Notes: generated by a model from the letters alone, not told the origin. Shown: positions 44,321 to 55,077, counted from the first letter of the stretch. The stretch: DNA of 64,000 nucleotides from a bacterium (GCA_030430075.1 JAUIGN010000012.1:62001-126000), one strand, 5' to 3'. A program made the numbers and translations.

Positions 44321-45016
44321 TCAGGCGGCTGCCGGCGACTGAACATGCTGACGGAGACTGTTGGCCAATTCAGGAAAGTCCTGGGACATCTCCACCAGGA
44401 CCGCCGCTTCAGTTGCCGGATCGCAGCGGCCGAGGATCTTCGCCGCACGATCAACTCCACCGATCGGTGCGGGTTGCCGCTGACGCCCGGATCGCAGCAG
44501 GGAAGCCAGACCAGATTCAACGTGCGCGACCATCTCCGGGGCCGGCTGCTGCATTGCCGCGATGCGAAGAACGACTGCCTGCTGTAGCTCGGGGCGCAGC
44601 CCACCAAGTACTTCTGCCGCAACCGCGGGGGGCAGGTGGCTCAAAACGAGTGCCACGGTTTGCGGGAGCTCGCCCCGTAAGACTTGGGCCAACCGGGGCG
44701 GCTTGACCTCGCTCAGAAACTCAAACGGTGGTCGATCGAGGATGGTCTGCTTGACCGAGTTGCACGGGAACCGTGACGGATCGCCGTGACCGTCCTGTGC
44801 CACGTCGGCTGGGGCCGCCGCCTCCCGAGTGAATGCACTGACGATGGCAGACCAAGGCTCCTCGGCGGGTCGGCCCAGGTCGCTTCGACCGAGCCGGCGG
44901 ACTTCCGCCAAGATCGCTCGCCGCTGCCGAGCTGACAGCGTTGCCAGCATTCGCTTGGCGTCTGCCTTCGGCAGGCTCGTCAGCACGATCGCGGCTCGAC
45001 GCAAGCTTGAGGCCAT
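44321..45016 (-). CDS. FliG-domain protein without flagellar context
   Basis: The 231-residue product resembles the N-terminal and middle domains of the flagellar motor switch protein FliG: RRAAIVLTSLPKADAKRMLATL corresponds to the FliG N-domain, and LRGELPQTVALVLSHLPPAVAAEVLGGL with LQQAVVLRIAAMQQPAPEMV to the EHPQ-containing middle domain. The motor-contact C-terminal domain is missing. No flagellar genes are nearby. The protein may be a reduced FliG used elsewhere or a component encoded apart from the flagellar operon. Conservation of the LPQTVALVLSHL motif is good evidence for the family; the function is open. Confidence 0.72.
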   Translation of the reverse strand: MASSLRRAAIVLTSLPKADAKRMLATLSARQRRAILAEVRRLGRSDLGRPAEEPWSAIVSAFTREAAAPADVAQDGHGDPSRFPCNSVKQTILDRPPFEFLSEVKPPRLAQVLRGELPQTVALVLSHLPPAVAAEVLGGLRPELQQAVVLRIAAMQQPAPEMVAHVESGLASLLRSGRQRQPAPIGGVDRAAKILGRCDPATEAAVLVEMSQDFPELANSLRQHVQSPAAA

Positions 45017-45280
45017 GGGATTCCAACTGGATGGAGTGTGGTTGGGCGGCGATGCCCGGGCGACGGCCCAGTGGCCGTCTCGTTTACTTGATTACCGTGC
45101 AATTGGATTTCGTAAGTCGTTAACTTCCGATGTTTCCCGCGGGATCATCGCGGATGCCAGGCGGAATCGTTCACGCTTTGTCAGTCGACAGGTTGAGGAT
45201 GCGATCACCGGATTCGAATGGAACGGCATGGGAGCCAGGTGATCAATTGCATCACGCAATCTCGGCCCCTTCACCCCCGG

Positions 45281-45313
45281 CCCCTCTCCCCCAGACAAGC
45301 TGGGGGCGAGGGG
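45281..45313. repeat. REP-like inverted repeat
   Basis: CCCCTCTCCCCCAG and CTGGGGGCGAGGGG are 14-bp arms with one mismatch around a 5-base loop (ACAAG). Such C/G-rich hairpins resemble the dispersed palindromes found between genes in many GC-rich bacteria. It is not followed by a T run, so it is not a standard terminator. Confidence 0.8.
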
Positions 45314-45338
45314 AGCCAGAGTGGTCGGTGCTGCACTA

Positions 45339-45371
45339 CCGGATTCCATGCTTCCGGATTCCACACTTCCG
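45339..45371. repeat. 15-bp tandem repeat (2.2 units)
   Basis: CCGGATTCCATGCTT (45339-45353) is followed by CCGGATTCCACACTT (45354-45368) and the first three bases of a third unit. Confidence 0.75.
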
Positions 45372-45374
45372 TAG

Positions 45375-45391
45375 GTCATGCTGTGCATGAC
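45375..45391. repeat. Dispersed palindrome, copy 2 (perfect)
   Basis: GTCATGC-TGT-GCATGAC has perfect 7-bp arms around a 3-base centre. The same arms occur at 62043-62061 and, with one damaged arm, at 25589-25606. Confidence 0.82.
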
Positions 45392-45451
45392 ATTCGTGAA
45401 CTGCGACGGCTCAAGAAGAAGTATCGGCTGTGCCGGTTGCCCGGGAACAGG

Positions 45452-45946
45452 CTAATCGCCGGCGGTCCACTCCCACACGCCCCACTGGCCTTCGTTCTCG
45501 TCGACTTCGACCGTCAGCTTCGCGGGACGCTGTCCGGTCTTGTCGGCAATCTCCGTCAGGAGGCGATTTCCGATCCATCGAGCCAGCAGTTCGGCGGTCG
45601 TGTTTTCGACCGGCAGCAGGATACAGTCGCCGACCGGAAACACCCAGCGGCGCTCGCCGTGCGTCACGACAACCTCGGCACCTTCCTCCCGAACGAGAAT
45701 GGTGCGGTGTCCGGTCGGGAGCAGCATGTGGTGATCAAGTTCGCCAACGATGGCCGCCAGGCTGTCGCGCAGGGCGATGAAGTCGATGACGTAGTAGTTT
45801 TCGTCCAAGGGGCCGGAGACGGTCGTCGCCACATGGTAGTTGTGGCCGTGCAGGCGTTCGCACACGTCACCGTTGAAGGTGATGAAATGCGCAGCGCTAA
45901 ACACCATGTTTTCCTTGGCCAGGCGGACGCGATACTGTGCGGGCAC
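45452..45946 (-). CDS. 6-pyruvoyl-tetrahydropterin synthase/QueD-like protein
   Basis: The 164-residue product has the zinc histidines H20 (SAAHFITF), H33 and H35 (LHGHNYHV), and C28 nearby, and the C-terminal TVEVDENEGQWGVW. The family includes QueD, sepiapterin-type enzymes and archaeal pterin enzymes. The start is proposed as GTG 45946 with GAGG eight bases upstream, giving MPAQYRVRLAKENMVFSAAH. It follows a CitG-like gene at 32 bp, a pairing that points to the C1 cofactor (tetrahydromethanopterin) pathway rather than queuosine, though QueD is a fair alternative. Confidence 0.85.
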   Translation of the reverse strand: MPAQYRVRLAKENMVFSAAHFITFNGDVCERLHGHNYHVATTVSGPLDENYYVIDFIALRDSLAAIVGELDHHMLLPTGHRTILVREEGAEVVVTHGERRWVFPVGDCILLPVENTTAELLARWIGNRLLTEIADKTGQRPAKLTVEVDENEGQWGVWEWTAGD

Positions 45947-45978
45947 GGCAGGGGCCTCGTTGTGATTAGGTTGGGGGC

Positions 45979-46863
45979 TCAGCGGAACGGCGGGACCAGC
46001 CAGCGTTCGCGCAGGCCGACGAACAGTCCGGCCGCGATCAAGTCGGCGGTGGTTCCCGGGTTGCGCCGGTGACCGTCGCTGCGGAGCCAAAAATCGAGGT
46101 CGGCAGCGGCGCGGAGGTAGGCGTCGCTTTGCGGCTCGCCGGCCTCCAGCACCTGGGCAGCCATTCGGCTCGAGAGGGCCGCCACGCCGGGACCACATTT
46201 TCTGGCGATCAGGCTGTCTGGGAATTCTGCCATCAGATGAATATGAGCGTCGATTGCCGCTGCGGTCAACGGCAGGCCATTTTGGCAGCCGGAGACGAGT
46301 CGCGGGGTGACCACATCGAAAACCTCCTGAAAGCCATTCGTATATTGACGCGCGACCAAATCGCGTTCCGCCGCGTGGCGCATCGCGTCCAGGAGATCCG
46401 GCGGGGCGGCATCGGCGACGTCCATCTGCGCGACCTTTCCCAGGCCGCTCGGATGCGCGACGCGAATCGCCTCGTAGACCGCGGCGGCGTCCGCCGGTTG
46501 CAGCTCGGCCAGGACCCCGGGCAACCCGGCACGCAGGGGTTCATCTGCAGCGACTGCGGCCAGGGGGGCCAGCAGCAGGATCGTGCCCAGATTCGTGTTG
46601 GACTGCACGAGGTTCTGAGTCAAGCGGGCGGTTTGCAAGACGGCCGCTCCAACTCCCTGCCGAGGGGCGTCGTCCATCGCCGGTCCGATCGCGGTTGCAC
46701 TGACGGCGAAGTCGAGTAGGCCGATGTCCTCAAAGTCGGCTCCTCGATGCACGTTACCCGGTTTGGCAGCCATCACTTCCAGCAGGCAGGCCAGCGTCGC
46801 GCACTGTCCGATGCTGAGACTTGGGGCGGGATGCTGGTCGGGAATGGGGGGCGCTGGGGGCAT
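45979..46863 (-). CDS. Triphosphoribosyl-dephospho-CoA synthase (CitG/MdcB)-like protein
   Basis: This 294-residue protein matches the CitG/MdcB family: ACLLEVMAAKPGNVHRGADFED near residue 25, QSNTNLGTILLLAPLA around residue 90, and the C-terminal GLRERWLVPP. Classical members make the prosthetic group of citrate or malonate lyases, but no lyase genes are present. A CitG-like gene is also recalled among archaeal-type C1 pathway genes of methylotrophs and planctomycetes, and the neighbouring pterin-synthase-like gene and the mfn genes elsewhere in the window agree with that. The true substrate is unknown. The start is the ATG at 46863. Confidence 0.82.
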   Translation of the reverse strand: MPPAPPIPDQHPAPSLSIGQCATLACLLEVMAAKPGNVHRGADFEDIGLLDFAVSATAIGPAMDDAPRQGVGAAVLQTARLTQNLVQSNTNLGTILLLAPLAAVAADEPLRAGLPGVLAELQPADAAAVYEAIRVAHPSGLGKVAQMDVADAAPPDLLDAMRHAAERDLVARQYTNGFQEVFDVVTPRLVSGCQNGLPLTAAAIDAHIHLMAEFPDSLIARKCGPGVAALSSRMAAQVLEAGEPQSDAYLRAAADLDFWLRSDGHRRNPGTTADLIAAGLFVGLRERWLVPPFR

Positions 46864-46981
46864 GAGCGTCTGCCGTTGGATTCTGAGCGCGATGTATGGA
46901 ACTCTTTCAGCGCAACCGGTGACCACGTGCGAAACACGGGCTGCGCCGTCAGCACGCGGGCTCGACGCGCGATCCGGCTGG

Positions 46982-47911
46982 TCAGGCGAGCTGCCCGGCG
47001 ATTGACGGTCGCCGTCCAGCCTCCAACGGATGGTCACCCGTGGGAGCCGGGTCGGACCGTTCCCGCCGCTGCCCCTCGTCTGCCTTATCCAGCTCGTGTT
47101 GCTCTTCGATGGGCAAGCCGAGTGCCCGATCGACGATCCGTTTTACCTCTCCCGCGACGTCGACTTCGTACGGCTCATCCGGAACGCCGGCCTGGTCGGC
47201 AACCGACTTGCACTCGGCAATGAACGCCCGCAGGTCTTCATCGGAGACGTGGTTCTTGAGCTGGCGGTTCCCTTGAAAATCTTTCTGCGAAATGTAGTCA
47301 AAGGCGACTTCCAGGTCGTCCGGATCGATCTCTCCCTCGAAGGTGCCGCGAGCGACCCGCTGAAGTACTTGGCGGGCCGCGGATTTCTCTTCGTCCGACA
47401 ACCCGGACGGGTCGATGTACCCATCCATGGCCGCGTAGGCAATCAACAGGACCGGCAGCGGCGATTCGGCGAACTCCTCCAGGGCGGCTTGGGCCCGTTC
47501 ACCGGTGATATTGCCGGCCCGATACTCGTCCAGCAAACGGCCCATGTCCTCGCGAATGCTGGCCTTTGCCTCTGGCTCCAGGTCGGAATCCTCGACCGCC
47601 GCGACCACGGCGTCATGTGCCCATTCGGGTGCCTTGCGGTACATCGTATAACCTCCGATGCCGCAGAAGGCAATGCAGAGGAGGCACCAAATGAAGATGG
47701 CCAGCAGGCAGGAGCGGCAGCCGCAACCGGTCCGTCGCGGTCCGTCCGCCGGAGAATCACTATCTGTGTCCAGCTCGTCGCCATGTCGAGCGGGCTTGGC
47801 TTTGCCGGCCGAAACAACATCCGCAGGCGGCAGGCCGTTGGCCAGTGGCTGCGGTCTTGGTTGAGGTTTGTCAGGACCCTCTTCGTTGTACTGGTCGTCG
47901 TAGATCGACAT
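46982..47911 (-). CDS. Single-pass membrane protein of unknown function
   Basis: The 309-residue product has a proline-rich, charged N-terminus of about 65 residues, a cysteine-rich junction (CGCRSC) and one hydrophobic helix (LLAIFIWCLLCIAFCGIGGY, residues about 68-88). The remaining region is acidic and helical, with AALEEFAESPLPVLLIAYAAMDGY and SDEDLRAFIAECKSVADQAG. There is no recognised domain. It lies about 120 bp upstream of the CitG-like gene on the same strand and is divergent from groEL1. Confidence 0.72.
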   Translation of the reverse strand: MSIYDDQYNEEGPDKPQPRPQPLANGLPPADVVSAGKAKPARHGDELDTDSDSPADGPRRTGCGCRSCLLAIFIWCLLCIAFCGIGGYTMYRKAPEWAHDAVVAAVEDSDLEPEAKASIREDMGRLLDEYRAGNITGERAQAALEEFAESPLPVLLIAYAAMDGYIDPSGLSDEEKSAARQVLQRVARGTFEGEIDPDDLEVAFDYISQKDFQGNRQLKNHVSDEDLRAFIAECKSVADQAGVPDEPYEVDVAGEVKRIVDRALGLPIEEQHELDKADEGQRRERSDPAPTGDHPLEAGRRPSIAGQLA

Positions 47912-48277
47912 CGAAACCCTTTCCAGGCCGGAGGTGCCGTCGAACTCTAACAGAAACGGCCAGACTTGATAATCGACCGTCGCTCGACAACCTCTGTCAA
48001 ATTGGCATCCGGCGGTTGGGGGCAGTCGAGCGACGCGATGGCCCGGGTTTGCTTCGTTTTTCGTAACTGACTTTTATGAAACGGCTTACTGTCGCTGTTC
48101 GGGGTTTGGCACAGGCATTGCACATATTGGCGGCTCATTCGTCGTGGCCTGCCAAAAGTGCATGCCGCGCAAGCACAGACCAGACACGCCAGGAACATGA
48201 CTGACCGGCCCTGGATTCGGAAGCCAGTGGCGTCAATCGAAATACTCTCCCTGCGATCTAATTGGAGGAATGCGGAC
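47912..48277. other. 366-bp divergent region upstream of groEL1
   Basis: It contains a strong sigma54-type promoter at 48107-48122 pointing to groEL1. No CIRCE inverted repeat and no good sigma32-like promoter were seen. No gene was recognised. Confidence 0.55.
48107..48122 (+). promoter_or_regulatory. Sigma54 (RpoN) -24/-12 promoter ahead of groEL1
   Basis: TGGCAC-AGGCA-TTGCA matches the -24/-12 consensus TGGCACR-N4-TTGCW at every defined position, with the correct 5-base spacing. Transcription would start near 48133, about 145 bases before the groEL1 start codon. An enhancer-binding activator would be required. Confidence 0.72.
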
Positions 48278-49996
<1,719 letters not shown>

Positions 49997-50064
49997 ACCG
50001 GTCGCCGGTTCAGGAACCAGAAAAACAACTTTCACACATCGATAGACGTAAGGAATTTTTCACG

Positions 50065-50361
50065 ATGGCGAAAATCAACATCCGTCCCTTGGACGATCGC
50101 GTGGTTGTTAAACCGACTGATGCCGAGCAAACCACGGCTGGTGGCATTGTTCTGCCCGATTCTGCTCAAGAGAAGCCGCAACGCGGTACGGTGGTTGCCG
50201 TTGGTCCGGGGCGCCTGCTGGACAATGGTCAGCGTGGCGAACTGTCCGTAGCCGTCAAGGACGAAGTGATCTACGGCAAGTACGGCGGGACCGACATCGA
50301 AATCAATGGCGAAGAGGTCAAGATCCTGCGGGAGAGCGACATCTTGGCCAAGGTCGTGTAA
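50065..50361 (+). CDS. groES: Co-chaperonin GroES
   Basis: The 98-residue GroES matches its family throughout: IRPLDDRVVVKPTDAEQTTAGGIVLPDSA, the mobile loop, and KYGGTDIEINGEEVKIL. It caps the GroEL ring during folding. AAGGAA precedes the start. Lying between groEL1 and groEL2, it could serve both. Confidence 0.97.
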   Translation: MAKINIRPLDDRVVVKPTDAEQTTAGGIVLPDSAQEKPQRGTVVAVGPGRLLDNGQRGELSVAVKDEVIYGKYGGTDIEINGEEVKILRESDILAKVV

Positions 50362-50414
50362 CACCGGACGTCGGCCGATTTCAACCAAACTTTATCAAAT
50401 AAGGGTAATTCCCA

Positions 50415-52034
50415 GTGGCAAAACAACTTCTCTTTGAAGATCATGCCCGCGGTCGCATGCTGCGTGGCGTGGAAAAACTTGCCGACACGGTTGCGGTGAC
50501 GATGGGTCCGACGGGGCGCAATGTGATCATCGACAAGTCGTTCGGTGGTCCGACCGTGACGAAGGACGGCGTGACGGTCGCCAAGGAAATTGAGCTCGAA
50601 GACCGCTTCGAGAACATGGGCGCCAAGCTGGTCGTCGAAGTGGCTCAGAAGACGTCGGACCTGGCCGGCGACGGTACGACCACGGCGACCGTGCTCGCTC
50701 GTGCCATTTTCAAGGAAGGTCTTCGCAATATCGTGGCCGGCAGCAATCCGACGGCCATTCGCCGCGGCATCGAAATTGCCGTCGACGCGGTCGAGGACAA
50801 GCTGGTCAAGATGGGCAAGCCGGTGACCAGCCGGGAAGAGGTCGCCCATGTCGGCGCAATCAGCGCCAACAACGACATGGTGATCGGCGAACAGCTGGCC
50901 AATGCCCTCGAGCGTGTCGGCAAGGATGGCGTGATCACCGTGGAAGAAGGAAAGACCACGGACACGAAGGTGGAGTTCGTCGACGGCATGCAGTTCGACA
51001 AAGGCTACGTGTCGCCTTACTTCATCAACCGCTCGGCGGAAATGGACTGTCTCCTCGAAGACGCCTACATCCTGATCCACGAGAAGAAGATCGGCAACAT
51101 CCGTGAACTCGTGCCGATCCTCGAAAAGGTTGGCCAGACCGGCAAGCCGCTGTTGATTATCGCGGAGGACGTGGAGGCCGAGGCGTTGACGTTGCTGGTC
51201 GTCAACAAGCTGCGCGGCGTCCTGAATGTCTGTGCGGTCAAGGCGCCCGGTTTTGGCGACCGCCGCAAGGCGATGCTGGGTGACATTGGTATTCTGACCG
51301 GCGGAACGATGATCAGCGAAGACCTCGGTCTGCAGTTGGAGAACCTGACGCTCGAGCACCTCGGTCGAGCCAAGAAGATCGTGGTCGACAAGAGCAGCAC
51401 GACGATCGTGGAAGGCGTCGGCGAGCGTGCCGACATCGATCATCGGATCAAGCAGATTCGCAGCCAGATCGACCAGGTCGACAGCGAATACGACAAGGAA
51501 AAATTCCAGGAGCGTCTGGCGAAACTGGCCGGCGGTGTGGCGGTGATCTCGGTCGGTGCGGAGACCGAAGCCGACATGAAGCAGAAGAAGGCACGCGTCG
51601 AGGACGCCTTGCACGCGACCCGTGCGGCCGTGGAAGAGGGCATTCTGCCCGGCGGCGGTGTGGCCTTGTTGCGTTGCCAGGAGGCGGTCGAAGGCGTGCG
51701 GGCTTCGGCCAAGGGCGACGAGAAGATCGGCGTCGACATCGTGCTGGGAGCCCTGGACGCCCCCTTGCGGCAGATTGCCGACAACTGCGGTATTGACGGT
51801 TCGGTGATCGCCGACGAGACACGCGAGAAGGCCAAGAACGTCGGTTACAACGCCAACCTGGGCGAGTTCACCGACATGTTCAAGGCCGGCATCATCGACC
51901 CGGTCAAGGTCGTGCGAACCGCCATCAGCAATGCGGCAAGCATTGCCGGGTTGCTGCTCACGACGGAAGCCCTGGTCACCAACCTCGATCAGGAAGATAA
52001 GGATAAGCAGCGAATCGAAGGTAGCATTCGCTAA
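50415..52034 (+). CDS. groEL2: Chaperonin GroEL, paralogue 2
   Basis: This 539-residue chaperonin has the usual GroEL motifs ([30 protein letters not shown]). It ends with a charged tail ([15 protein letters not shown]) and lacks the GGM repeat tail that groEL1 and most housekeeping GroELs have. It follows groES at 53 bp and ends before a strong terminator. The two chaperonins flanking one groES suggest different client sets or mixed rings; which one is essential cannot be read from sequence. Confidence 0.96.
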   Translation: MAKQLLFEDHARGRMLRGVEKLADTVAVTMGPTGRNVIIDKSFGGPTVTKDGVTVAKEIELEDRFENMGAKLVVEVAQKTSDLAGDGTTTATVLARAIFKEGLRNIVAGSNPTAIRRGIEIAVDAVEDKLVKMGKPVTSREEVAHVGAISANNDMVIGEQLANALERVGKDGVITVEEGKTTDTKVEFVDGMQFDKGYVSPYFINRSAEMDCLLEDAYILIHEKKIGNIRELVPILEKVGQTGKPLLIIAEDVEAEALTLLVVNKLRGVLNVCAVKAPGFGDRRKAMLGDIGILTGGTMISEDLGLQLENLTLEHLGRAKKIVVDKSSTTIVEGVGERADIDHRIKQIRSQIDQVDSEYDKEKFQERLAKLAGGVAVISVGAETEADMKQKKARVEDALHATRAAVEEGILPGGGVALLRCQEAVEGVRASAKGDEKIGVDIVLGALDAPLRQIADNCGIDGSVIADETREKAKNVGYNANLGEFTDMFKAGIIDPVKVVRTAISNAASIAGLLLTTEALVTNLDQEDKDKQRIEGSIR

Positions 52035-52087
52035 CCCATCCTGCTTCGGTCGGCGACTGGCTGGCACGAGAGAACGAAACGTTGCGA

Positions 52088-52115
52088 CGGGCCACCGCAG
52101 GGTGGCCCGTTTTTT
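52088..52115 (+). terminator. Rho-independent terminator of the groEL1-groES-groEL2 operon
   Basis: CGGGCCACC and GGTGGCCCG form a perfect 9-bp stem around a 4-base loop (GCAG), followed directly by six T residues. It lies about 55 bp after the groEL2 stop and about 55 bp before dnaJ, separating the two chaperone units. Confidence 0.93.
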
Positions 52116-52171
52116 GGTTCGTCAAGCCTCAGACTGCGTGCACCGCAGGGTAAAGGACTGCACCTCGAGCG

Positions 52172-53329
52172 ATGGCAAGCAAACGAGACTACTACGAGGT
52201 CCTGAACGTCGCGCGAGACGCTTCGGAACGGGAGATTGCCGGCGCCTACCGTAAGTTGGCGCTCAAGTATCACCCCGATGCGAATTCGAACGACGAAGAG
52301 GCCACCGAGAAGTTCAAGGAAGCAGCCGAGGCGTACGAGGTCTTGAGCGACTCGCAGAAGCGTGCACTGTACGACCAGTACGGCCACGCCGGATTGCAGG
52401 GAGCCGGCCAGCAGTTCCACGAGGTGGAAGATATCTTCGAGGCGTTCGGTGATATTTTCTCCGGCGGCCTGTTCGGCGACCTCTTCGGTGGTGGCGGAGG
52501 CCGGCGCCGCGACGGGCGCCGCGTGCGGCGCGGCGAAGACCTTCGCTGTGACGCCACCCTGGACCTCGAAGAAGCCGCCCGCGGTGTCACCAAAACCGTC
52601 AAGCTGAAACGAAAAGCACCCTGCAAGAAGTGCTCGGGGTCCGGTGCCGCCCCCGGGTCGGTCGCCCAGAGTTGTCAGCGGTGCGGCGGGCGTGGCCAGG
52701 TCGTGCAGTCGGCCGGCATCCTGCGGGTGCAAACCGTCTGCCCGGGCTGCCAGGGGGCCGGCCACGTGATTTCCAGCCCCTGCGACGGTTGCCGCGGCTC
52801 TGGGTTCGTACCGGAGCCCGTGACGTTGGACGTGGCGATCCCCGCCGGGATTGATGACGGCATGCGCGTCCGGCTGACGGGGCAGGGGCAGCCGAGCCCC
52901 GACGGGGGACCGCCGGGCGACTGTTACTGCTTTGTCTCGGTCAGGCCGCACAGCCTGTTCGAGCGTGACGGGACGCACCTGATTCTGCGGCTGCCTGTGA
53001 CGTACAGCCAGGCGACGCTCGGCGCGACGGTCGAAGTCCCCACCCTGGCCGGCCCCGAGGAACTCAAGATTCCGCCCGGCACACCGTCGGGCGAGGTCTT
53101 CCGACTGCGGTCCAAGGGCATGCCCGATCCGCACGGCGGGCGCGCCGGCGATCTGCACGTGCAGATGTTCATCGAAGTTCCCAAGAAGTTGACGGCCGCT
53201 CAGGAAGATCTGCTCCGCCAACTCGCGGAACTCGAACATACCGATGTGGCACCCCATCGAAAGACTTTCCTGGAACAGCTCCGTAGCTATTTTGCGTCGA
53301 CTGAGGACGCAGCCGAACATGAGGGTTAA
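52172..53329 (+). CDS. dnaJ: Chaperone protein DnaJ
   Basis: The 385-residue DnaJ has an N-terminal J domain with H34-P-D in KYHPDANSN, a Gly/Phe-rich linker ([16 protein letters not shown]) and four CxxCxGxG zinc motifs ([32 protein letters not shown]), then the client-binding C-domain. It stimulates DnaK ATPase and delivers substrates. It is followed at 3 bp by grpE. No dnaK is encoded in the window. Confidence 0.97.
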   Translation: MASKRDYYEVLNVARDASEREIAGAYRKLALKYHPDANSNDEEATEKFKEAAEAYEVLSDSQKRALYDQYGHAGLQGAGQQFHEVEDIFEAFGDIFSGGLFGDLFGGGGGRRRDGRRVRRGEDLRCDATLDLEEAARGVTKTVKLKRKAPCKKCSGSGAAPGSVAQSCQRCGGRGQVVQSAGILRVQTVCPGCQGAGHVISSPCDGCRGSGFVPEPVTLDVAIPAGIDDGMRVRLTGQGQPSPDGGPPGDCYCFVSVRPHSLFERDGTHLILRLPVTYSQATLGATVEVPTLAGPEELKIPPGTPSGEVFRLRSKGMPDPHGGRAGDLHVQMFIEVPKKLTAAQEDLLRQLAELEHTDVAPHRKTFLEQLRSYFASTEDAAEHEG

Positions 53330-53332
53330 TGA

Positions 53333-53926
53333 ATGATGTCTGACACGGATTTAGAAAAATCGGACCATCAGCCCACGGACGACGCTCGCGAAACGGCCGC
53401 GGACGCCGCCGCGAAGCAGGGGCCCGCCGAACCGGACGCGGCGGTCACGATCCCCGTCACCGATGTGGACGCACTCTCCAGCGAGTTGCAAGCCGCCAAC
53501 GATCGGGTGCTGCGAGCCCAGGCCGAGCTGGAGAACTTTCGCAAGCGGTCACGACGGGAACTCAGTGACCAGCGACGCTACGCCAACCTGCCGTTGCTGG
53601 GAGATCTACTGCCGGTCCTCGACAACCTGGACCGGGCCCTGGCGGCCGCGCAGCAGGCCGACGCGGACAGCGGACTGGTGGAGGGCGTGAAGATGGTCGC
53701 CGGCCAATTGCTCCATGTGTTGGAGCAACACGGTTGCCGACCAATCGAGTCGGAAGGAGTCGCCTTCGATCCCAACCTCCACGAAGCGATCGGCAAGGAG
53801 CCGTCGGAAGATGTTTCCGAAGGGTGTATCACCCGCGTCACCCGCGTGGGTTATCAATTGCACGACCGTGTGGTCCGTTCGCCGCAGGTCTTGATTTCCT
53901 CCGGACCCCCTGCCCAGGATAGCTGA
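53333..53926 (+). CDS. grpE: Nucleotide exchange factor GrpE
   Basis: The 197-residue product has the GrpE coiled coil (DALSSELQAANDRVLRAQAELENF, about residues 46-70) and the beta-domain signature VAFDPNLHEAIGKEPSEDV. The first 45 residues are acidic and disordered. GrpE exchanges nucleotide on DnaK. It forms a pair with dnaJ, reading 3 bp after it. Two ATGs open the frame (MMSD). Confidence 0.95.
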   Translation: MMSDTDLEKSDHQPTDDARETAADAAAKQGPAEPDAAVTIPVTDVDALSSELQAANDRVLRAQAELENFRKRSRRELSDQRRYANLPLLGDLLPVLDNLDRALAAAQQADADSGLVEGVKMVAGQLLHVLEQHGCRPIESEGVAFDPNLHEAIGKEPSEDVSEGCITRVTRVGYQLHDRVVRSPQVLISSGPPAQDS

Positions 53927-54274
53927 CTGGGCAGGGCTGCAAGCCGACCGCGGGCGAACGTAGGCCGTACACCGTCAATCCGCTCCCGTCGGTCGCAGAG
54001 AATTAACTCGACATGAACGACTTTGGCCACATCAGCCAGCTCCATTTGCTGGCGACAACTTGGGGGTGGCTCGTCGGGCACCGCCATGGTGCCCGTTCCT
54101 ACCATCCCGTCCGATCGTCATGAACTGTTTGCGTCCTGATGTTGGCAACCGCCGTGGCGCGGTCCGGTCAACCACCCCGTTCGCCTACCCGCATTTCAAC
54201 ACCTGACAACGCACACGGCCCTGCTCGCGGTCTTCGCAACGGTGGCCGCCGTTCAGTAATCCCCGAGGTCAACC
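53927..54274. other. 348-bp region between grpE and the FmdB-like gene
   Basis: No gene was recognised. An inverted repeat at 54075-54095 (CGGGCACC-GCCAT-GGTGCCCG) has 8-bp arms but no T run behind it, so it may be a terminator of weak type or a chance hairpin. Confidence 0.4.
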
Positions 54275-54625
54275 ATGCCCACATATGATTATCAGTGCGA
54301 CGCCTGCGGTCACGAATTCGAGCTGTTTCAGGGCATTACGGAAGCGACAAAGAAGAAGTGCCCGGCCTGCAAGAAGCTCAAGCTGCGGCGTCTTTTCGGC
54401 ACCGGCGCGGCGCTGATGTTCAAAGGTTCCGGATTCTACGAAACGGACTACCGCAGCGAGTCCTACAAGAAAGGCGCGGCCGCGGATAAGAAATCGAGCA
54501 GCGAGTCGTCAGGGGAAACGAAGTCCGAGTCGAAGTCGACGTCCGGCGGAAAGTCGGAGGGGGGCAAGAGCACGCCGGCCAAGAACGACTCCGGTTCGTC
54601 GAGCGGCACGTCGAGCGGCTCGTGA
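54275..54625 (+). CDS. FmdB-family zinc-ribbon protein
   Basis: This 116-residue protein has an N-terminal zinc ribbon, YDYQCDACGHEFE with C-x2-C, then KKKCPACKKLKLRRLFG with a second C-x2-C, and a GTGAALMFKGSGFYETDY segment typical of the FmdB putative regulatory family. The second half is a low-complexity serine, lysine and glycine tail. FmdB was first linked to regulation of formamidase, but the family function is unclear. The tail length varies among bacteria and may be disordered. Confidence 0.9.
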   Translation: MPTYDYQCDACGHEFELFQGITEATKKKCPACKKLKLRRLFGTGAALMFKGSGFYETDYRSESYKKGAAADKKSSSESSGETKSESKSTSGGKSEGGKSTPAKNDSGSSSGTSSGS

Positions 54626-54686
54626 GGTGGCGGCTGAGGACACCGGCAAGCACACGCGGCCCCAACAGAGGCAAGGTTTCGGTCCT

Positions 54687-54866
54687 ATGACGACGATGCG
54701 ATGCGCGATTTGCGGCAATCAGTTTGATCCCCAAAAATCGTCGGCCATGCCGTTTTGCAGCGCTCGCTGCAAGCAGATCGATCTGGGGCGCTGGTTGAAC
54801 GAAGATTATGGGGTCCCGGCGCCCCCCAGTGAAGAAGACTTGGAAGAAGACTTGGAAGCTGAGTAG
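54687..54866 (+). CDS. yacG: YacG-type zinc-ribbon protein (DNA gyrase inhibitor family)
   Basis: The 59-residue product has the YacG zinc site C-x2-C, in RCAICGNQFD, and C-x3-C, in PFCSARCKQIDLGRWLNEDY, and an acidic tail. YacG binds GyrB and inhibits gyrase in E. coli. The ATG at 54687 gives the usual family length; a GTG at 54627, directly after the FmdB stop, is in frame and would add 20 residues. It follows the FmdB-like gene closely, so the two may be co-transcribed. Confidence 0.88.
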   Translation: MTTMRCAICGNQFDPQKSSAMPFCSARCKQIDLGRWLNEDYGVPAPPSEEDLEEDLEAE

Positions 54867-55077
54867 CGTGAGCCGTGAGCCGGTCGATCCGCCGCCCCGA
54901 CCGCCAGCGTCGACGTAAGGTTACCCAGCGCATGCCTACCTCTCAACTTCGGGCGGTGTTACAGTTTGCAGTGGTTTGCGCCACCACACGTGCCAGGAGA
55001 CCGATGTTCTGTGCGTGGTGGCGTGCGATGACGGAAGACGGTACCACTCCCCAATTTCGCGTCCCAGGACGGTGCTG

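Larger units (their letters stand above)
45017..45451. other. 435-bp intergenic region with several repeat structures
   Basis: Between the FliG-like start and the pterin-synthase stop lie a large inverted repeat (45281-45313), a 15-bp tandem repeat (45339-45371) and a perfect copy of the dispersed palindrome (45375-45391). No gene was recognised. Confidence 0.55.

Noticed and set aside
47912-48277. CIRCE/HrcA operator upstream of groEL1
   Set aside because: No TTAGCACTC-N9-GAGTGCTAA or close variant was found in the region.
54075-54095. Inverted repeat after grpE as a terminator
   Set aside because: The 8-bp stem is good but there is no T run; it is mentioned with the intergenic region but not called.
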